64,000 bases of DNA, taken from Phytoseiulus persimilis. Taxonomy: Eukaryota > Arthropoda > Arachnida > Mesostigmata > Phytoseiidae. Below the pieces are notes generated by a model that made no database searches, was not told the DNA's origin, and saw nothing but the letters and a program-made list of their open reading frames with translations. The stretch is taken from NCBI GenBank assembly GCA_037576195.1, contig CM075102.1, positions 2,108,001 through 2,172,000 on the forward strand. The letters run 5' to 3'. Of this stretch, positions 1 through 10,203 are shown in pieces; position 1 is the first letter of the stretch; each line of letters begins with the position of its first letter. Both the position numbers and the translations under genes were made by a program.

Positions 1-360
1 TGGCTTCTGATTCGCAAGATTATGGCGCCCATACCGCGCTTGTTCCGATGGGCTTCGATTTTCGATCAATCAACATACTCCCAAAGATCCCAGAGAGTTG
101 AACAGATGACCCAGAAGTTTCATTCCCAAAATCAAGTTCCTTCTATGGCACTCTGGGCCGTGGGCATGCGCTAAAAAGAACAATCTGAAGCCGCTGGCTC
201 GCCGCCACGGAATGCCCTGGCTGGCTCTCCAGGCGCAGATGGGCAACAGAATGGGCTGACAACTGTCTGCCGCCCCAGCTGGAGCGACATCCGTTTATCG
301 CTCCCTGCTGACAGGAAGGGTACTCAAGGGAATTGGGAATGATCGAGGAAACCGTCTCCT

Positions 361-640
361 TGGGACCTCCACCAACACATCTACGCAGCTCCGATTGCTG
401 AGTTTTGTCCTTGCATGGAAGTGGTGCACTCGTACACCGGAAACAAAGTGAGAGAGCTCATCGAGATGTTCCCAACATTATTTCGAAATCTTTGAAGTTT
501 CAATACGAGTTTCTGTTGAGAATTGGACAGATTGTTTGTCCAGAGGGGCATTGTGGTCTCCGCAGAGAATGATTGGACGGCTCCAGTCTATCCATTCCTC
601 CACGTTTGCCTGCTTGTACTCGAGTACACTGGTTGGTTCT
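361..640 (-). pseudogene. Decayed non-LTR retrotransposon endonuclease fragment (tentative)
   Basis: On the minus strand a frame reads WSRPIILCGDHNAPLD, close to the GDFNA motif of LINE-type AP endonucleases. Upstream and downstream the frame is broken by stops (one in the middle, around 500) and frame changes. No reverse transcriptase is seen nearby. This is a short, weak match, so it is a suggestion rather than a firm call. Confidence 0.3.
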
Positions 641-940
641 AATGGGATGCTATGAATTGCGGACCCGGACCAGTTTTCGGCTTGGATGACCAGAATAACT
701 CGACAGTTTCATTTCCCAATCTGGACTGTGGCCCAGAACGCTCGTGGAGGTACGCTCCGAACTGAGCTCCTGGTACGCGCTGATATACTATCATTCGACG
801 TACTGGCGAGGCTGTTTGCGTCAAATTCTCAGGCATCCACATGCCCGACGTGGGCGCGTCCAGGAGGCCAAGACCCATGCATGTCTAGACGTTGCTCTCA
901 GAGCTCTACTGATAGATGTCAACAGCGGAAGCGATTGCAG

Positions 941-953
941 CCCCCCCCCCCCC
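941..953 (+). repeat. C13 homopolymer
   Basis: Thirteen consecutive C bases next to GCAG. It breaks any reading frame through the possible retrotransposon remnant. Confidence 0.9.
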
Positions 954-999
954 GGATCGAATAGAAGAGTCCCAAGTAGCGGAAAATTTTCCGAACGGA

Positions 1000-2249
1000 C
1001 CCACGGGACCGCCGTTCGTAAGCGGCATGCTTGACTGCTCCGCGTGCGCTCCTGACGAATGACCATTTCAGTCAGTTCCCGGGAGCTTATCGTCGGGATT
1101 ATCTGTTACTTTTCTCCTCTCGATTACCGTGAAGAATTCTCCGGACGGAAGAGGACCCCGACCTCCAATCAAGACTTTCCACTGACAGTCTGGAAATCTG
1201 ATACGTGAATACGATGCTCAGTCAGCCATTATTGATGGGAAAAGGCCCGGCGGACGTCTAACCGGAAGTGGGCGTTCGGTCGCAATCACGATGATTGCTC
1301 TTCGCAGTCTCGATCGACCATATTCCTACACATGGAGGGACCCGATTTCACTCTCGCTTCCAACGCAGAAATCGTTCGAGCTGCAGATGGTAAAAGTTCT
1401 AGCGAATCGAGGGCAAACTTCCGGCGTTATCCGTGTCACAATGCGTAGATCCCACCTTTCTTGAAAATCAAGTTTCTCTCGTAATTTGTTACATCCCGCC
1501 CATCTCGCATCGACTGGCTGAGTATGCTCCCGTGCTGAGCGTCCCCGGAATAAACACCCTATCCAGGGACTTGAGCCCTCCTAAAAAGTCACCGTCACCT
1601 CTGAAACTTCAGGGAATGAGAAAAGCCTTTGTACTTCTTCCCTGGGGAGGCTACTCTCCCGTTGCAACCCATCAAATGCATCCGGGGATTCCTCAGCTCA
1701 GCAAGCTCAAGAATGGAGTCGTTTCTCCGTCTGGTCACTCCAATTCCAGCCTTCCATTCAGAAACTGGAAACGATCAGACGCTAAGAGCTCGAAATATAC
1801 GAGGCTTTCGCCATCATCATTCGGAGCTCAAGCGCTACCCGTGAACGGATATCCCGAAAGTTACGTCTCCGGGATCCCAGAGTGAGCGAGGTTGAGACCC
1901 TTCGACACAAGCTCCCAGGAATCTTGGTGAACCTTGGAAGGTTGACGGAAAAGGGGAGAGTGAACAGTGTGATCTGTGAACAAGCCTTTACTCTGATGCG
2001 GACCAGTAGAATACGTGGTCATTTCAGTTTTTCATAAAATATAATTAACCCGTAATCGTAACAACAGATCCATTGGGATTCCACATTCCATGGCGTCATT
2101 GGTGTCATGTCAGTATAGAGTCCTTCGGAAAGGCCGGTGAGGTGCCCCGCCTCGACGAATCTCCCTAAAAACAGCAGGATCGAGCTTCCCATGTGAAAAA
2201 ACGTATCCCTGAAGTTTTGCCTTTTTCGTTGCCCAGATCCAAATCTATC
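1000..2249. other. Intergenic, nothing recognised
   Basis: A 150-codon plus-strand frame at 1433-1885 is Ser/Pro-rich with no motif and looks like chance. No repeats longer than a few units and no RNA gene were seen. Confidence 0.4.
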
Positions 2250-2460
2250 AACACTCATGATTGAGCAAACTTGAAATCGTTATATCTCGAGAACCGCCAG
2301 GCGCGCAGCGTCGAACGACAACTCTTCGGGAAGCGTCTATCGTTGGCTTACTTTCCATATGGTCCATCGCACGATTTCAAAGGCCTCAAAAATCGGGGGT
2401 TCCCCAGTTTATATGGTTGATACCCCTCCCATGGCTGGTCAAGAACCGGTGACATCAAAA
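2250..2460 (+). repeat. Left arm of a diverged inverted repeat
   Basis: About 200 bases that match the reverse complement of the arm at 3150-3345. Shared blocks include AATCGTTATA, CTCGAGAACCGC, CAAAGGC, TCAAAAA and GTTGATACC/ATTGATACC. By eye identity is about three quarters, with small indels. It may be one copy of a dispersed element. Confidence 0.7.
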
Positions 2461-3149
2461 ATGTAGCCTCAAGTGCCCTCTCCCTGCTCGCGAAGTTCCA
2501 TCCAAATCGAGAGTAGCCTGCGAAGTCATCGCACCCAGTAGGTAATCGACCAGACCCGTTTGACACGACAGATTTCAGATATTCGCTCGTAAGTAACTTC
2601 CACGCGCGCAGTTATCTCGAGAGAGCGAGTCTCTCAAGTTTCTGGCATCCATGTTCGTTTCGCGTCGGTCACTCGCGTCGGTGATTGAAAAGAATCTTGG
2701 AATCGATTCGGTTTCAAGGTATTTCGAATTCGACCGTTCTTGCTGGGTTGTTGGTTGAAACTTCCGACTGAGTCACAGGAGAGAACGAGTGCGCGGAAAC
2801 AATCAGTCAGCTCCCAACATGCCGTACAGATACCCGCTCTGTATTCGGCAAGCTCCGAACACTTTGAAACACAGAACCGATTCCCAAGCTCTTCCCAATC
2901 ACAAGTAATGTTTCCGCACATGTAGCCGAAGTGAAACGGACGTTGACGCCAGAAGCATGAGAAACTCGCTCTCTCGAGACAATGGCGCGCGTGAAAGTCA
3001 CGTATGAGCACATTTCCGGGCTCTAAGGTGAAAGATGGGTCTGATGGCTTACTTGTTAGGAGCCATAAGTCCAAACGCTGAGCCTTGATTTGGATGAAAC
3101 TTCGCGAGTAGGGAAGGGTAGTGGAGGCACCCTGCTGGATCTTACCGCT
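2461..3149. other. Spacer between inverted repeat arms
   Basis: Contains an open frame on the minus strand (2634-3074) with several Cys residues but no family resemblance and no clear splice context. I see no gene that I can support. Confidence 0.4.
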
Positions 3150-3345
3150 TCTTGGACGGCCATTGGTACGGTATCAATCACATAAAGTGAGAAACCCTCG
3201 TTTTTGAAGCCTTTGGAATCATGCGATCTGATCACTGATTTTATGGAGAGATAGTCCCCGAAAAAAGCTTTCTAAAAAGTTTGCGTTCCACGCTCTGCGC
3301 GCAGCGGTTCTCGAGGTATAACGATTTTAAGTTTGCTCTCGATCA
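3150..3345 (-). repeat. Right arm of a diverged inverted repeat
   Basis: Reverse-complement partner of 2250-2460. Read on the minus strand it has a short open stretch (KGFKNEGFSLYVIDTVPMA) that the left arm has lost by a one-base indel, so the repeat may derive from coding sequence. The arms are separated by about 690 bases. Confidence 0.7.
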
Positions 3346-3785
3346 TGCGGATTAGAATGCACTATGTTCAATCAATGTTAATACCTTCGGATCTTGGCAA
3401 CGGAAAAGGCTTACTCCAGGGATACGTTCTTCCAAATGAGAAACTCAATCCTGCTGTTCTCAGGAAGATCCGTCGAGCTGGGGCACCGAACCCTACTTCA
3501 CCCGGCTTGACCCTTTCAAGGACTCCCTTGAATAAAATGACAGATTATATCTGCCAAGATGCAATCTCGACTCGTTTCACATGGTGCCGCACCACGACTT
3601 TATGTATACATCCAATACGGTCCTCTGATCCGCTTGAACGCAAGCACATTGCGATAGTCAAGGGTTTGTCGCTGCAATTGTTCAACTCTCTTGAGGATGC
3701 AATCCGGATCTCAAACTTGTCATTGTGGTCGCATTGAAGTTATCAACAGTAGACAATATGGACTGGAAAGGGGTACTCGAGTCGA
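3346..3785. other. Gap between repeat arm and FKBP/TPR gene
   Basis: Contains a plus-strand open frame (3333-3737) without recognisable motif. It probably holds the 3' UTR of the minus-strand FKBP/TPR gene near 3785. I saw no AATAAA on the minus strand here. Confidence 0.35.
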
Positions 3786-4889
3786 CTAATAAAGCACTTG
3801 GAAGCTGTCGTCGTCTACAGAGATAACTCGGAATCTTTGCTGTATCAAATCATCTGCGATTTCGTCGAGGAATTTCTGCCGAAAACCGCCGCCTATGATA
3901 GCTTGCCGCGGCCATTCCTCCATCTGTTTGCTTATGAATTTCGATATACCTTTTCTCAGTTTGTTCTCTTTTTGTTTGATATTTTCGAAGCAGTACGTAG
4001 CGAACTCCTCGAATTCTTCCCTGTCGGAGTCGCCCTCGACGTCTCGGAGCAACATCTCGTTATGTGCCTCAATGGCCATCAACTTCTTCTCATAAACTTC
4101 GTTCCCAATATCGGCGAAATGAGCTGAACGCACATAACGCAGCGCGGATTTGATATGGCCCAGCGAGAAATAGGCGCATCCGCATACGTAATTCATATAC
4201 GCATCGAATACATCCGTTTCCAGGGCTTCTTTGGACAGAGTCACTGCCTGGGGATACTTCCCCGCATCGTAAGCGCACTTAGCCGCTTTAACCGTGATAA
4301 CGCGAATTAGCTTGCTCCGAGCTCTCTCTTCATCAGGAGAGGTCTCTGCGTTTATGCGCAAGCTCCGAGCTGAATTCAAGCTGCTCCTCAGCTTCTTCAG
4401 AGCCTGGAGCTTATCGCCTTGCCGGCTGAGAACGTCAGCCTTCTCGACGTCGCTCTCAATATGCGACACGGTCGATGTGGACTTCGTTCTTCTGAATCGT
4501 GAGTTTGATTCGGCGTCTTCAATAAACGAAAGCAATTCTACCTCGAATACGAGGTTCGAGCCCTTCGGGATCTTCAGTTCAGAACTCAAGGAGAGCGTGG
4601 TTCCTCCGAATGCCAGCGCGGAGTCCATCCAGATCAGAGCTTTTTCACTTTTACGCATAGTTGAGATAGCGATGCTCAGTCCCGAGGGCAGGATGCGTTC
4701 GCATTGTTGGATGTACGGCTTCGCTTCGTCCGACTCGAGAATCGTCTGACCGCGGAGAATCAATTTGAACTTGATCTCCACCTCACTGTTGGGGGGAACA
4801 CATTCACCGGCTCCCGGAGCGATCGTGTGCTTGTACAGAAGCTCGGGAATGACGACGTTGTCCGCTCTTTTCAGAACATCCACGCTTAT
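3786..4889 (-). CDS. FKBP-like + TPR protein, FKBP6/Shutdown type, main exon
   Basis: Encodes an immunophilin-like cochaperone. After the first conserved strand (IPELLYKHTIAPGAG) comes a full-length FKBP fold ending LVFEVELLSFIED, then TPR helices from about KADVLSRQGDKLQALKKLRS through AKCAYDAGKYPQAVTLSKEA and YVCGCAYFSLGHIKSALRYV, and a charged C terminus. The isomerase pocket looks dead: there is no FDSS-like motif, the pocket Trp is absent, and the usual Tyr in the AYG region is Phe (LAFGG). That pattern fits FKBP6 and insect Shutdown, which act with Hsp90 in piRNA loading; the function is inferred from that likeness. The coding frame can be read without a break to an ATG at 4973 (395 residues). 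However, the acceptor CCCCTATTGCAG|ATAAGC at 4889 suggests that the stretch from 4890 to 4973 is intron. Stop is TAA at 3786. Confidence 0.82.
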   Translation of the reverse strand: MSVDVLKRADNVVIPELLYKHTIAPGAGECVPPNSEVEIKFKLILRGQTILESDEAKPYIQQCERILPSGLSIAISTMRKSEKALIWMDSALAFGGTTLSLSSELKIPKGSNLVFEVELLSFIEDAESNSRFRRTKSTSTVSHIESDVEKADVLSRQGDKLQALKKLRSSLNSARSLRINAETSPDEERARSKLIRVITVKAAKCAYDAGKYPQAVTLSKEALETDVFDAYMNYVCGCAYFSLGHIKSALRYVRSAHFADIGNEVYEKKLMAIEAHNEMLLRDVEGDSDREEFEEFATYCFENIKQKENKLRKGISKFISKQMEEWPRQAIIGGGFRQKFLDEIADDLIQQRFRVISVDDDSFQVLY

Positions 4890-5113
4890 CTGCAATAGGG
4901 GTTCAATCAGTGAGTATCCACCTCCATCCGTGGCCATTGAAGGAATGAACTCATATTGAGCGATCAAGTACATCTTCGCTCGATTAGAGCGGGCACAATA
5001 CGATTTGCGATCTCACTTCGAGCCCACTTTGAAAGGAACAGCTCAGCACCCCACCGCGAAAATTCTCCACTTTTCCTCAGGAGAATACTCCCTCAGTTCT
5101 GGTCTCGACTAAC

Positions 5114-5207
5114 CTCACGCATGGCAGACATGGTCGTTGACAGCTCTCCGAATCCAACCAAGTCAGGTGAATCGCCTCTGTGCGGGCCAGACGGTCCAAA
5201 ACACAGT
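5114..5207 (-). CDS. Probable upstream exon of the FKBP/TPR gene
   Basis: The donor CGTGAG|GTTAGT at 5114 joins in phase 0 to the acceptor at 4889. The result is GFGELSTTMSAMRE followed by ISVDVLKRADNVV, which resembles the short helix before the FKBP domain of FKBP6. A good acceptor (GGATGTTACAG|ACTGTG) gives the upper limit at 5207. Alternatively the exon runs up to an ATG at 5239 (MSLPLVCGCYRLCF) and is the first coding exon. The intron between would be 224 bases. Confidence 0.45.
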
Positions 5208-5239
5208 CTGTAACATCCACACACCAGAGGGAGAGACAT

Positions 5240-6230
5240 TTCAAAAGATGGCGCGAACGGCGATTGCCGACTGTGAGAGCCAGGAGTGCGCACTTCGACC
5301 AGAAACTCCTTCCGCGAAAGGCATTAGCCTCCTGTATAATTCAAGAGCACTGTAGCGTTGGGGATCCAGCAGAAACGACACCCATCTTGGAGAACTCGTA
5401 GCTGAACACACGAAGAGCGTCTCGACCGAAGCAAGATGTCCGCTGGAGGAACGACAGGAAAACACCTCGCACGCATATTCTTTCTCGGTGAGAGCACATA
5501 GGTGGGTCCGATTCTTTCCAAACGAAGCAAGGAAGGATCCATCGTAGCCCTTTCGTTCTTCGTTGGGCACTTCGATGGGAGTTGCTCCGATCTCGTCAAT
5601 GGATTGCAAATAGGGATCAGGTGATGCCCGGAGAGCTCAAGTTGTTCAACGATCTCGACATCTCCAATCGATTCAGAGAGAGGACGGGCTCTTCACCCAC
5701 AGCTTTGAATTGGGTGCAGTCCAACAGCTGGCACCACCACGACTTTCCCTGGAAACTCCTGGAGAGCCTGAAATTTGATCATTGACTTGTTTTTGAAACC
5801 TTGAGCCCGGCAATGAGATGTGCTATGCAACATCTCTAATTGGCTCGTTTCTTGGGGGAGATAGAGCATCTTTCGAGGAGGCCCATATTTTCCCTATTCA
5901 CTCAGCATAGATCGAGAGGGCTAAAAATCGTAACTTCCGAGGCCGATATCCCCCGATCGCCTGTCCCGAGTCCTGGACCGATCCTCGCCATTTCTAATGG
6001 CGGAATGATGGAATCCCTCCCCGTATCCGATGAAGCCAATACAAACTCGATCAGTGGTCTTCGGGAGTCTCTCGATCAGTTCCGTGGAGAAAAGTTGTTT
6101 TACGGGCCGCTTTTCAGCTGACGATCGCAAATGAATCTCACAACTTTTCACTGAGGAATGATCGAAAGATAGAAGGGTAAGAAAATCCCCGACTTCCGAT
6201 AGCCATTCTGAGTAGGGCCCCAGAACAACC
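5240..6230. other. Coding-like remnants, unassigned
   Basis: Several overlapping frames on the minus strand (5241-5609, 5324-5599, 5921-6232) and one on the plus strand (5840-6121) read like protein in pieces, with stops and frame changes between them. This fits an old transposon copy or unrecognised upstream exons of the FKBP/TPR gene. I could not place any motif. Confidence 0.3.
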
Positions 6231-6629
6231 AAAGTGAAAGGATGTTTGAGCGCGAGACAGGACCCGCGGAGAACACGTATTCTTGGCTAACCGCTGCTCA
6301 CCTCAACGGCCAATCGATTCCCAACGGCTCTCTCTGCAGAGCTCGGGAACTTCTCAACTCTTGACTAGACGATCTACCCAGCGTCCTGAGAATGAGCCTC
6401 ACTGAATGTCTGAATCTGGCCCGTCTCTGTGTAGCTACGAAGTTTGTCTCTTTCGCGAACGGAGCCAAAATGAACACTATCTACCGAAAAGAAGAGCACA
6501 TATGAGATAGAGAGTTCATTTTATTGATTAAGATAAAATTCATGTTGCCGCTATTGATGTTGTTTGGTAACACAATAATCGTTCATTATCTGGTGTCATT
6601 GACTGTAACGACTGGTGTTTCTGTCTCAG

Positions 6630-6740
6630 GATTCCTCGTGTTTTCAATCCTTGTCTTTCAATTCAGCGACTCGCCGAAACAGCAGTGAAGGTTCGGAAAC
6701 CAAACCATATTCGGATATTATCTGTTCGTCTTCGCTCTGA
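6630..6740 (+). CDS. Possible terminal exon of an unknown plus-strand gene
   Basis: A strong acceptor (GTTTCTGTCTCAG|GATTCC) is followed in phase 0 by 36 codons to a stop. They are Ser-rich (SATRRNSSEGSETKPYSD) and end ICSSSL. No upstream exon was identified, so this may be a chance frame. Confidence 0.22.
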   Translation, partial: DSSCFQSLSFNSATRRNSSEGSETKPYSDIICSSSL

Positions 6741-7796
6741 CGAGCAGTTTTGCGCTTGGCAGAGATTTCTCGCATTGAATTGGCTACTATCCCGCATAAA
6801 TCCGATCAGTTATTTCAAAATCCCCAGACCAATCAATTTACCACTTCAATACGCCGACTAGAGATCACGTGGTTCGTGCGCACTGCTGAGAGGCCGCTGA
6901 AGTGTCCGCTCACTGATATATTCACGGTTTGGATAGATTTTCTGTCCACCTAAGCAGCTGAGATGGAAGGAGGTCTGAGTTCGTTTGTTGGTTGGTTTGC
7001 TTAATTCGTTTCAGACTTGTTCTCTTGCTACCCAAAGACAAGGTGCCGAGCCACCCAGAGGTCTAGAAGGCTAGCTACAGTTGGTCAGGGACACATCGTT
7101 GGCGAACTCAAACTACAATATGAATCAACGATTCAAACGATATCAATATTGTTGATAATATTCCATTTCCTATTTCAAAAACACAAGTCGGGAACACAGT
7201 GGATTCTCTCTCTGGAAGAACAATAGAATGGGGAAGTAGTGGTGGCATCGGTAATATCGGTGGTTCAATGAGGTTTAGATGTAGTGAGGTGGCGGCTATA
7301 ATTGGAAGAAGACGAGGGAGGACATTTAAGTGGAGGAGGAGGATGAGGAACTTTTGTGGAGTATTGATGAGGAGAAAATTATGCGAACAGCTCAAAGATC
7401 ACGAGGCCCACGGTAACGCTGGCGAGCCACGATGCTAACGTTTCAATGAATCGGGACTCGCACTTGGACTTTTCGCTCCTCAACAGAGAATGATGTGTTG
7501 CAAGGCTTGAGTGTCTACGTGGCTCACAGTTAGAAGCGAATGGTTTTAAGCGACTGGTGGGACAATCAGCAATTCAAAGATGAGTCTAATAAATTCACGA
7601 AATCGCTCGCTTGGACTGTGTCCAGCTGGGGGTGTTCCCCCCCTGAAGGTGAATAGGTATTTAGGTCATGGTGGGTTAGGAAAGAAGAAGTGAGAGTTCT
7701 ACTATTGATAGGAGTCAGAAAGGGTTCATGGTGGAGGATTGCATGAGAGGAACAGCATAACAATCGCAATCGCTGGCGTCCCACATCGACGGCGGC

Positions 7797-7861
7797 TCAA
7801 GACTTGTTGTGCTTGGTCTGCTCGTAACTGCGTCTCCTGGCGACGTCAGCCATTTCCTCAT
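7797..7861 (-). CDS. Possible terminal exon of an unknown minus-strand gene
   Basis: After the acceptor CGATCGACGACAG the frame reads ADVARRRSYEQTKHNKS to a stop, a charged tail that looks like a real C terminus. The exon begins in phase 1, so it cannot splice to PMCA exon 8 (phase 0). No partner exon was found. It also holds a well-placed ATG (GAAATGG) for a mini-ORF. Confidence 0.22.
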
Positions 7862-8562
7862 CTGTCGTCGATCAGCGATCTAAACATTCTCTTCATCGAA
7901 GTATCAAAGGCCGATTGAAATCCAACCAATCGATTTTCAGGAACTCGCTCGCTTTCATTATTTACCCTGCAACAACTAAGGTCCTTCTTCCTGACGTTCC
8001 AGCTACCGACCATCTAAAATTATTGTCAACATCATCGTGATCCACATGAAGATCATCTGTTTCCTCCAAAGTGCATCTCCATCGAATCAGGTTCAGTCGG
8101 TTGCAGCTGTATTCGATTCGTTTCACGCTCACATAGACGGAAAACATCTCCCAAGAGTGACAATCGAAACTTGACACTTCGAAACGAGGTAAGGGAGAGG
8201 TGGCATGGTGGGGATGAATGGAGGCAAAGGGAGGGGGGGAGGAAACGGTGGCGAAGGAATGGAAATGGGGTCCGGGAGTGTGGTTCAACAACGAAGCCCG
8301 AAAGCAGAAATGGATCACCATGATAACCGTCGCTGTTCGTGTCGTTTTAGGGTGATCGCACCAGATTTTACTGCGCATTCGCACAGCCACGCTTACTTCC
8401 CAAGGAAGTGAAAACCATAAGAATCCCGTTATCTTCCTACCAAATGAGGCAGTCACTCAGGATATCTGCACAACACGCACAGGACAACAACAACCTAGAG
8501 GGAATCTCAGACGAGATCTAGCAGGGCGAGGCAAGTCCGCGGACAGATAGACTGAAAGATCC

Positions 8563-8865
8563 ATGGCACATGAGGACGTATACGAAGAGGAAGTTTCAGC
8601 AGCTGCATAGAAGCGGGATTAGCCGAACGGCAAGTATGTCCTTCTGCTCGACAACGATAAATGCGAACAGCCGGTCAAAGTACCGGCGCCTTCGAAATCA
8701 ATTTCAGCTCCGCTCATGGAAGTTGTGTACTCGCGTTCCGTGTGCTCGCTTTTACCGTTGGCCAATCAACCTTCTCAAAAAATTACTCAGGGGAATGATG
8801 AACACGATCGACGTTGTGTCGACAGAAATGAGGAATCTTCAAGCGGTTGGGGTTACGATGGATAG
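8563..8865 (+). pseudogene. Coding-like frame interrupted by two in-frame TAG codons
   Basis: One frame runs from an ATG (MAHEDVYEEEVSAAA), hits TAG, three codons later another TAG, then continues open for 80 codons (PNGKYVLLLDNDKCEQPVK onward) to a stop at 8865. The second part has charge and codon patterns like a real protein. The stretch from GTTTCAG to GGATTAG that holds both stops is exactly 30 bases and begins GT and ends AG, but that is too short for a normal intron. It could be a pseudogene, an exon with a different start, or chance. Confidence 0.3.
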
Positions 8866-9290
8866 GGGCGGAAATCGGGAACTTCATAAAAGGAGACTAT
8901 TGTACCGCCATCTATGTGAATGAAGTGTGGAACTTTTCAAATCTCAGAAATAATCACATTTCGCCAAACTTAGGCTTGCATCCCAGTTATAGTCGGCAAA
9001 ACAACCAGGAAAGATCCTAACAATGGACTCATTCTAGCCATCACTCGAGCGTGTCAACCGAAGTTTCGGGTTGAGGGAAGGTTGAAACAGACCGATAGAA
9101 AGCTTCTCGGATAGGCGCAGTTGGGCGAGGTGCTTGCTTTGCTGTTCACACTCAGTCGTGCCAGTGTCACTGATGGCACTTATATTTCCCAACACGCAGA
9201 AAACAAAGCGGCAACAGGCGTTCGATTCTGCCCTTCTTGCCATATAGAACAATCTGATCAAGTATCAAAATTCAGAAACCAGTATCTCGT

Positions 9291-9293
9291 TTC

Positions 9294-9324
<31 letters not shown>

Positions 9325-9329
9325 TTCTC
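9291..9329 (+). repeat. (CT)n microsatellite
   Basis: Nearly pure CT dinucleotide repeat with a few interruptions. Confidence 0.9.
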
Positions 9330-9500
9330 GTTCTCGCCTTTGCCTAGCAACCGAGGCAGCGGATATTGAGCTACGCTGGCACATGCGCCTGACTTACTTA
9401 ACTCCTATACTTCGCCTCGTAAGACAGTCAGTCTCTTCTGTTGTTTGTTAAGCTGTAAGCTATGCTACACGTTCTGTGTGAGCTTTCTGACGATTCGCAG

Positions 9501-9557
9501 GACAACGAGGGACTGCCCGCTCCCGTTTTGGGCATCCTACCTCTTCTACGAGGATAT
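9501..9557 (+). CDS. Candidate internal exon, unknown gene
   Basis: Bounded by TCTGACGATTCGCAG| and |GTGAGT, 57 bases, open in all three frames. The frame that fits the next exon (9933) reads TTRDCPLPFWASYLFYED. Phase 0 would give DNEGLPAPVLGILPLLRGY. The family is not recognised. Confidence 0.35.
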
Positions 9558-9932
9558 GTGAGTCATTAAATGTCCTGCTCAACATTGGTTCTCATCTTCA
9601 TGGAAAAACGCTCAAGCCCACACGCCCTTCCCCACTCATCCAAGCGCGTGACCGAAGGAACGCTCTTCATCCAAGTTTGGAGATCTTAGTATAGCTCTAC
9701 CCATCATAAAACTCAACGCCGTCGGAGCGTCGGATCCTCGAATTCAGAACCTGGTAGGGATTCTCGTAACGGACCTTCCAGAACAGGGGTATCGTGAGTT
9801 GTTGTTCGCATGTCGTTCAGGATTAGTGTCGTGAGGATTAAAGGGTGAACAGAACTTCCGGAGCAGGAAATTGTTAACGCAGTTCATCGCAGCTTATGAT
9901 GATTGTGGTCTGCGTGTGTTATTGTGACGCAG

Positions 9933-10203
9933 ATTTTCTGCTATCGGTGCCGGCAAGCGTCTGGCGAAGCGCCACCGTCCGGCTGAGTACGTGAGACCCG
10001 ACTCGGAAAGACCGGTGATGCTGCATCGCGAACAGACGCGTTCCGCGATGTCTCCAGCCGGAAGATTCAAGACGGTAGAGAAACTTCAAGCGAAGCGCGA
10101 GCTGGTAAGGGAACAATATGGAGCGCAGACACCGATACCAGAGCATCGGAGTGCTTTGCAGGGCACAATCATCGGCGAGCTCCTCGACGGGACCCGCAGT
10201 TGA
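9933..10203 (+). CDS. Candidate terminal exon, unknown gene
   Basis: The acceptor TTATTGTGACGCAG opens 89 codons to TGA with GC-rich third positions. They begin FSAIGAGKRLAKRHRPAEYV after one carried base and include GRFKTVEKLQAKRELVREQY. The protein is basic, with a helical-looking C terminus. It joins in phase to the exon at 9501-9557, giving a segment with a short hydrophobic/aromatic stretch followed by a basic tail. An internal donor (GAGCTG|GTAAGG at 10109) is also possible. No known family was recognised. Confidence 0.42.

Noticed and set aside
9180..9245. tRNA-like T-arm (GGCGTTCGATTCTGCC)
   Set aside because: The stem does not pair and there is no acceptor or anticodon arm around it.
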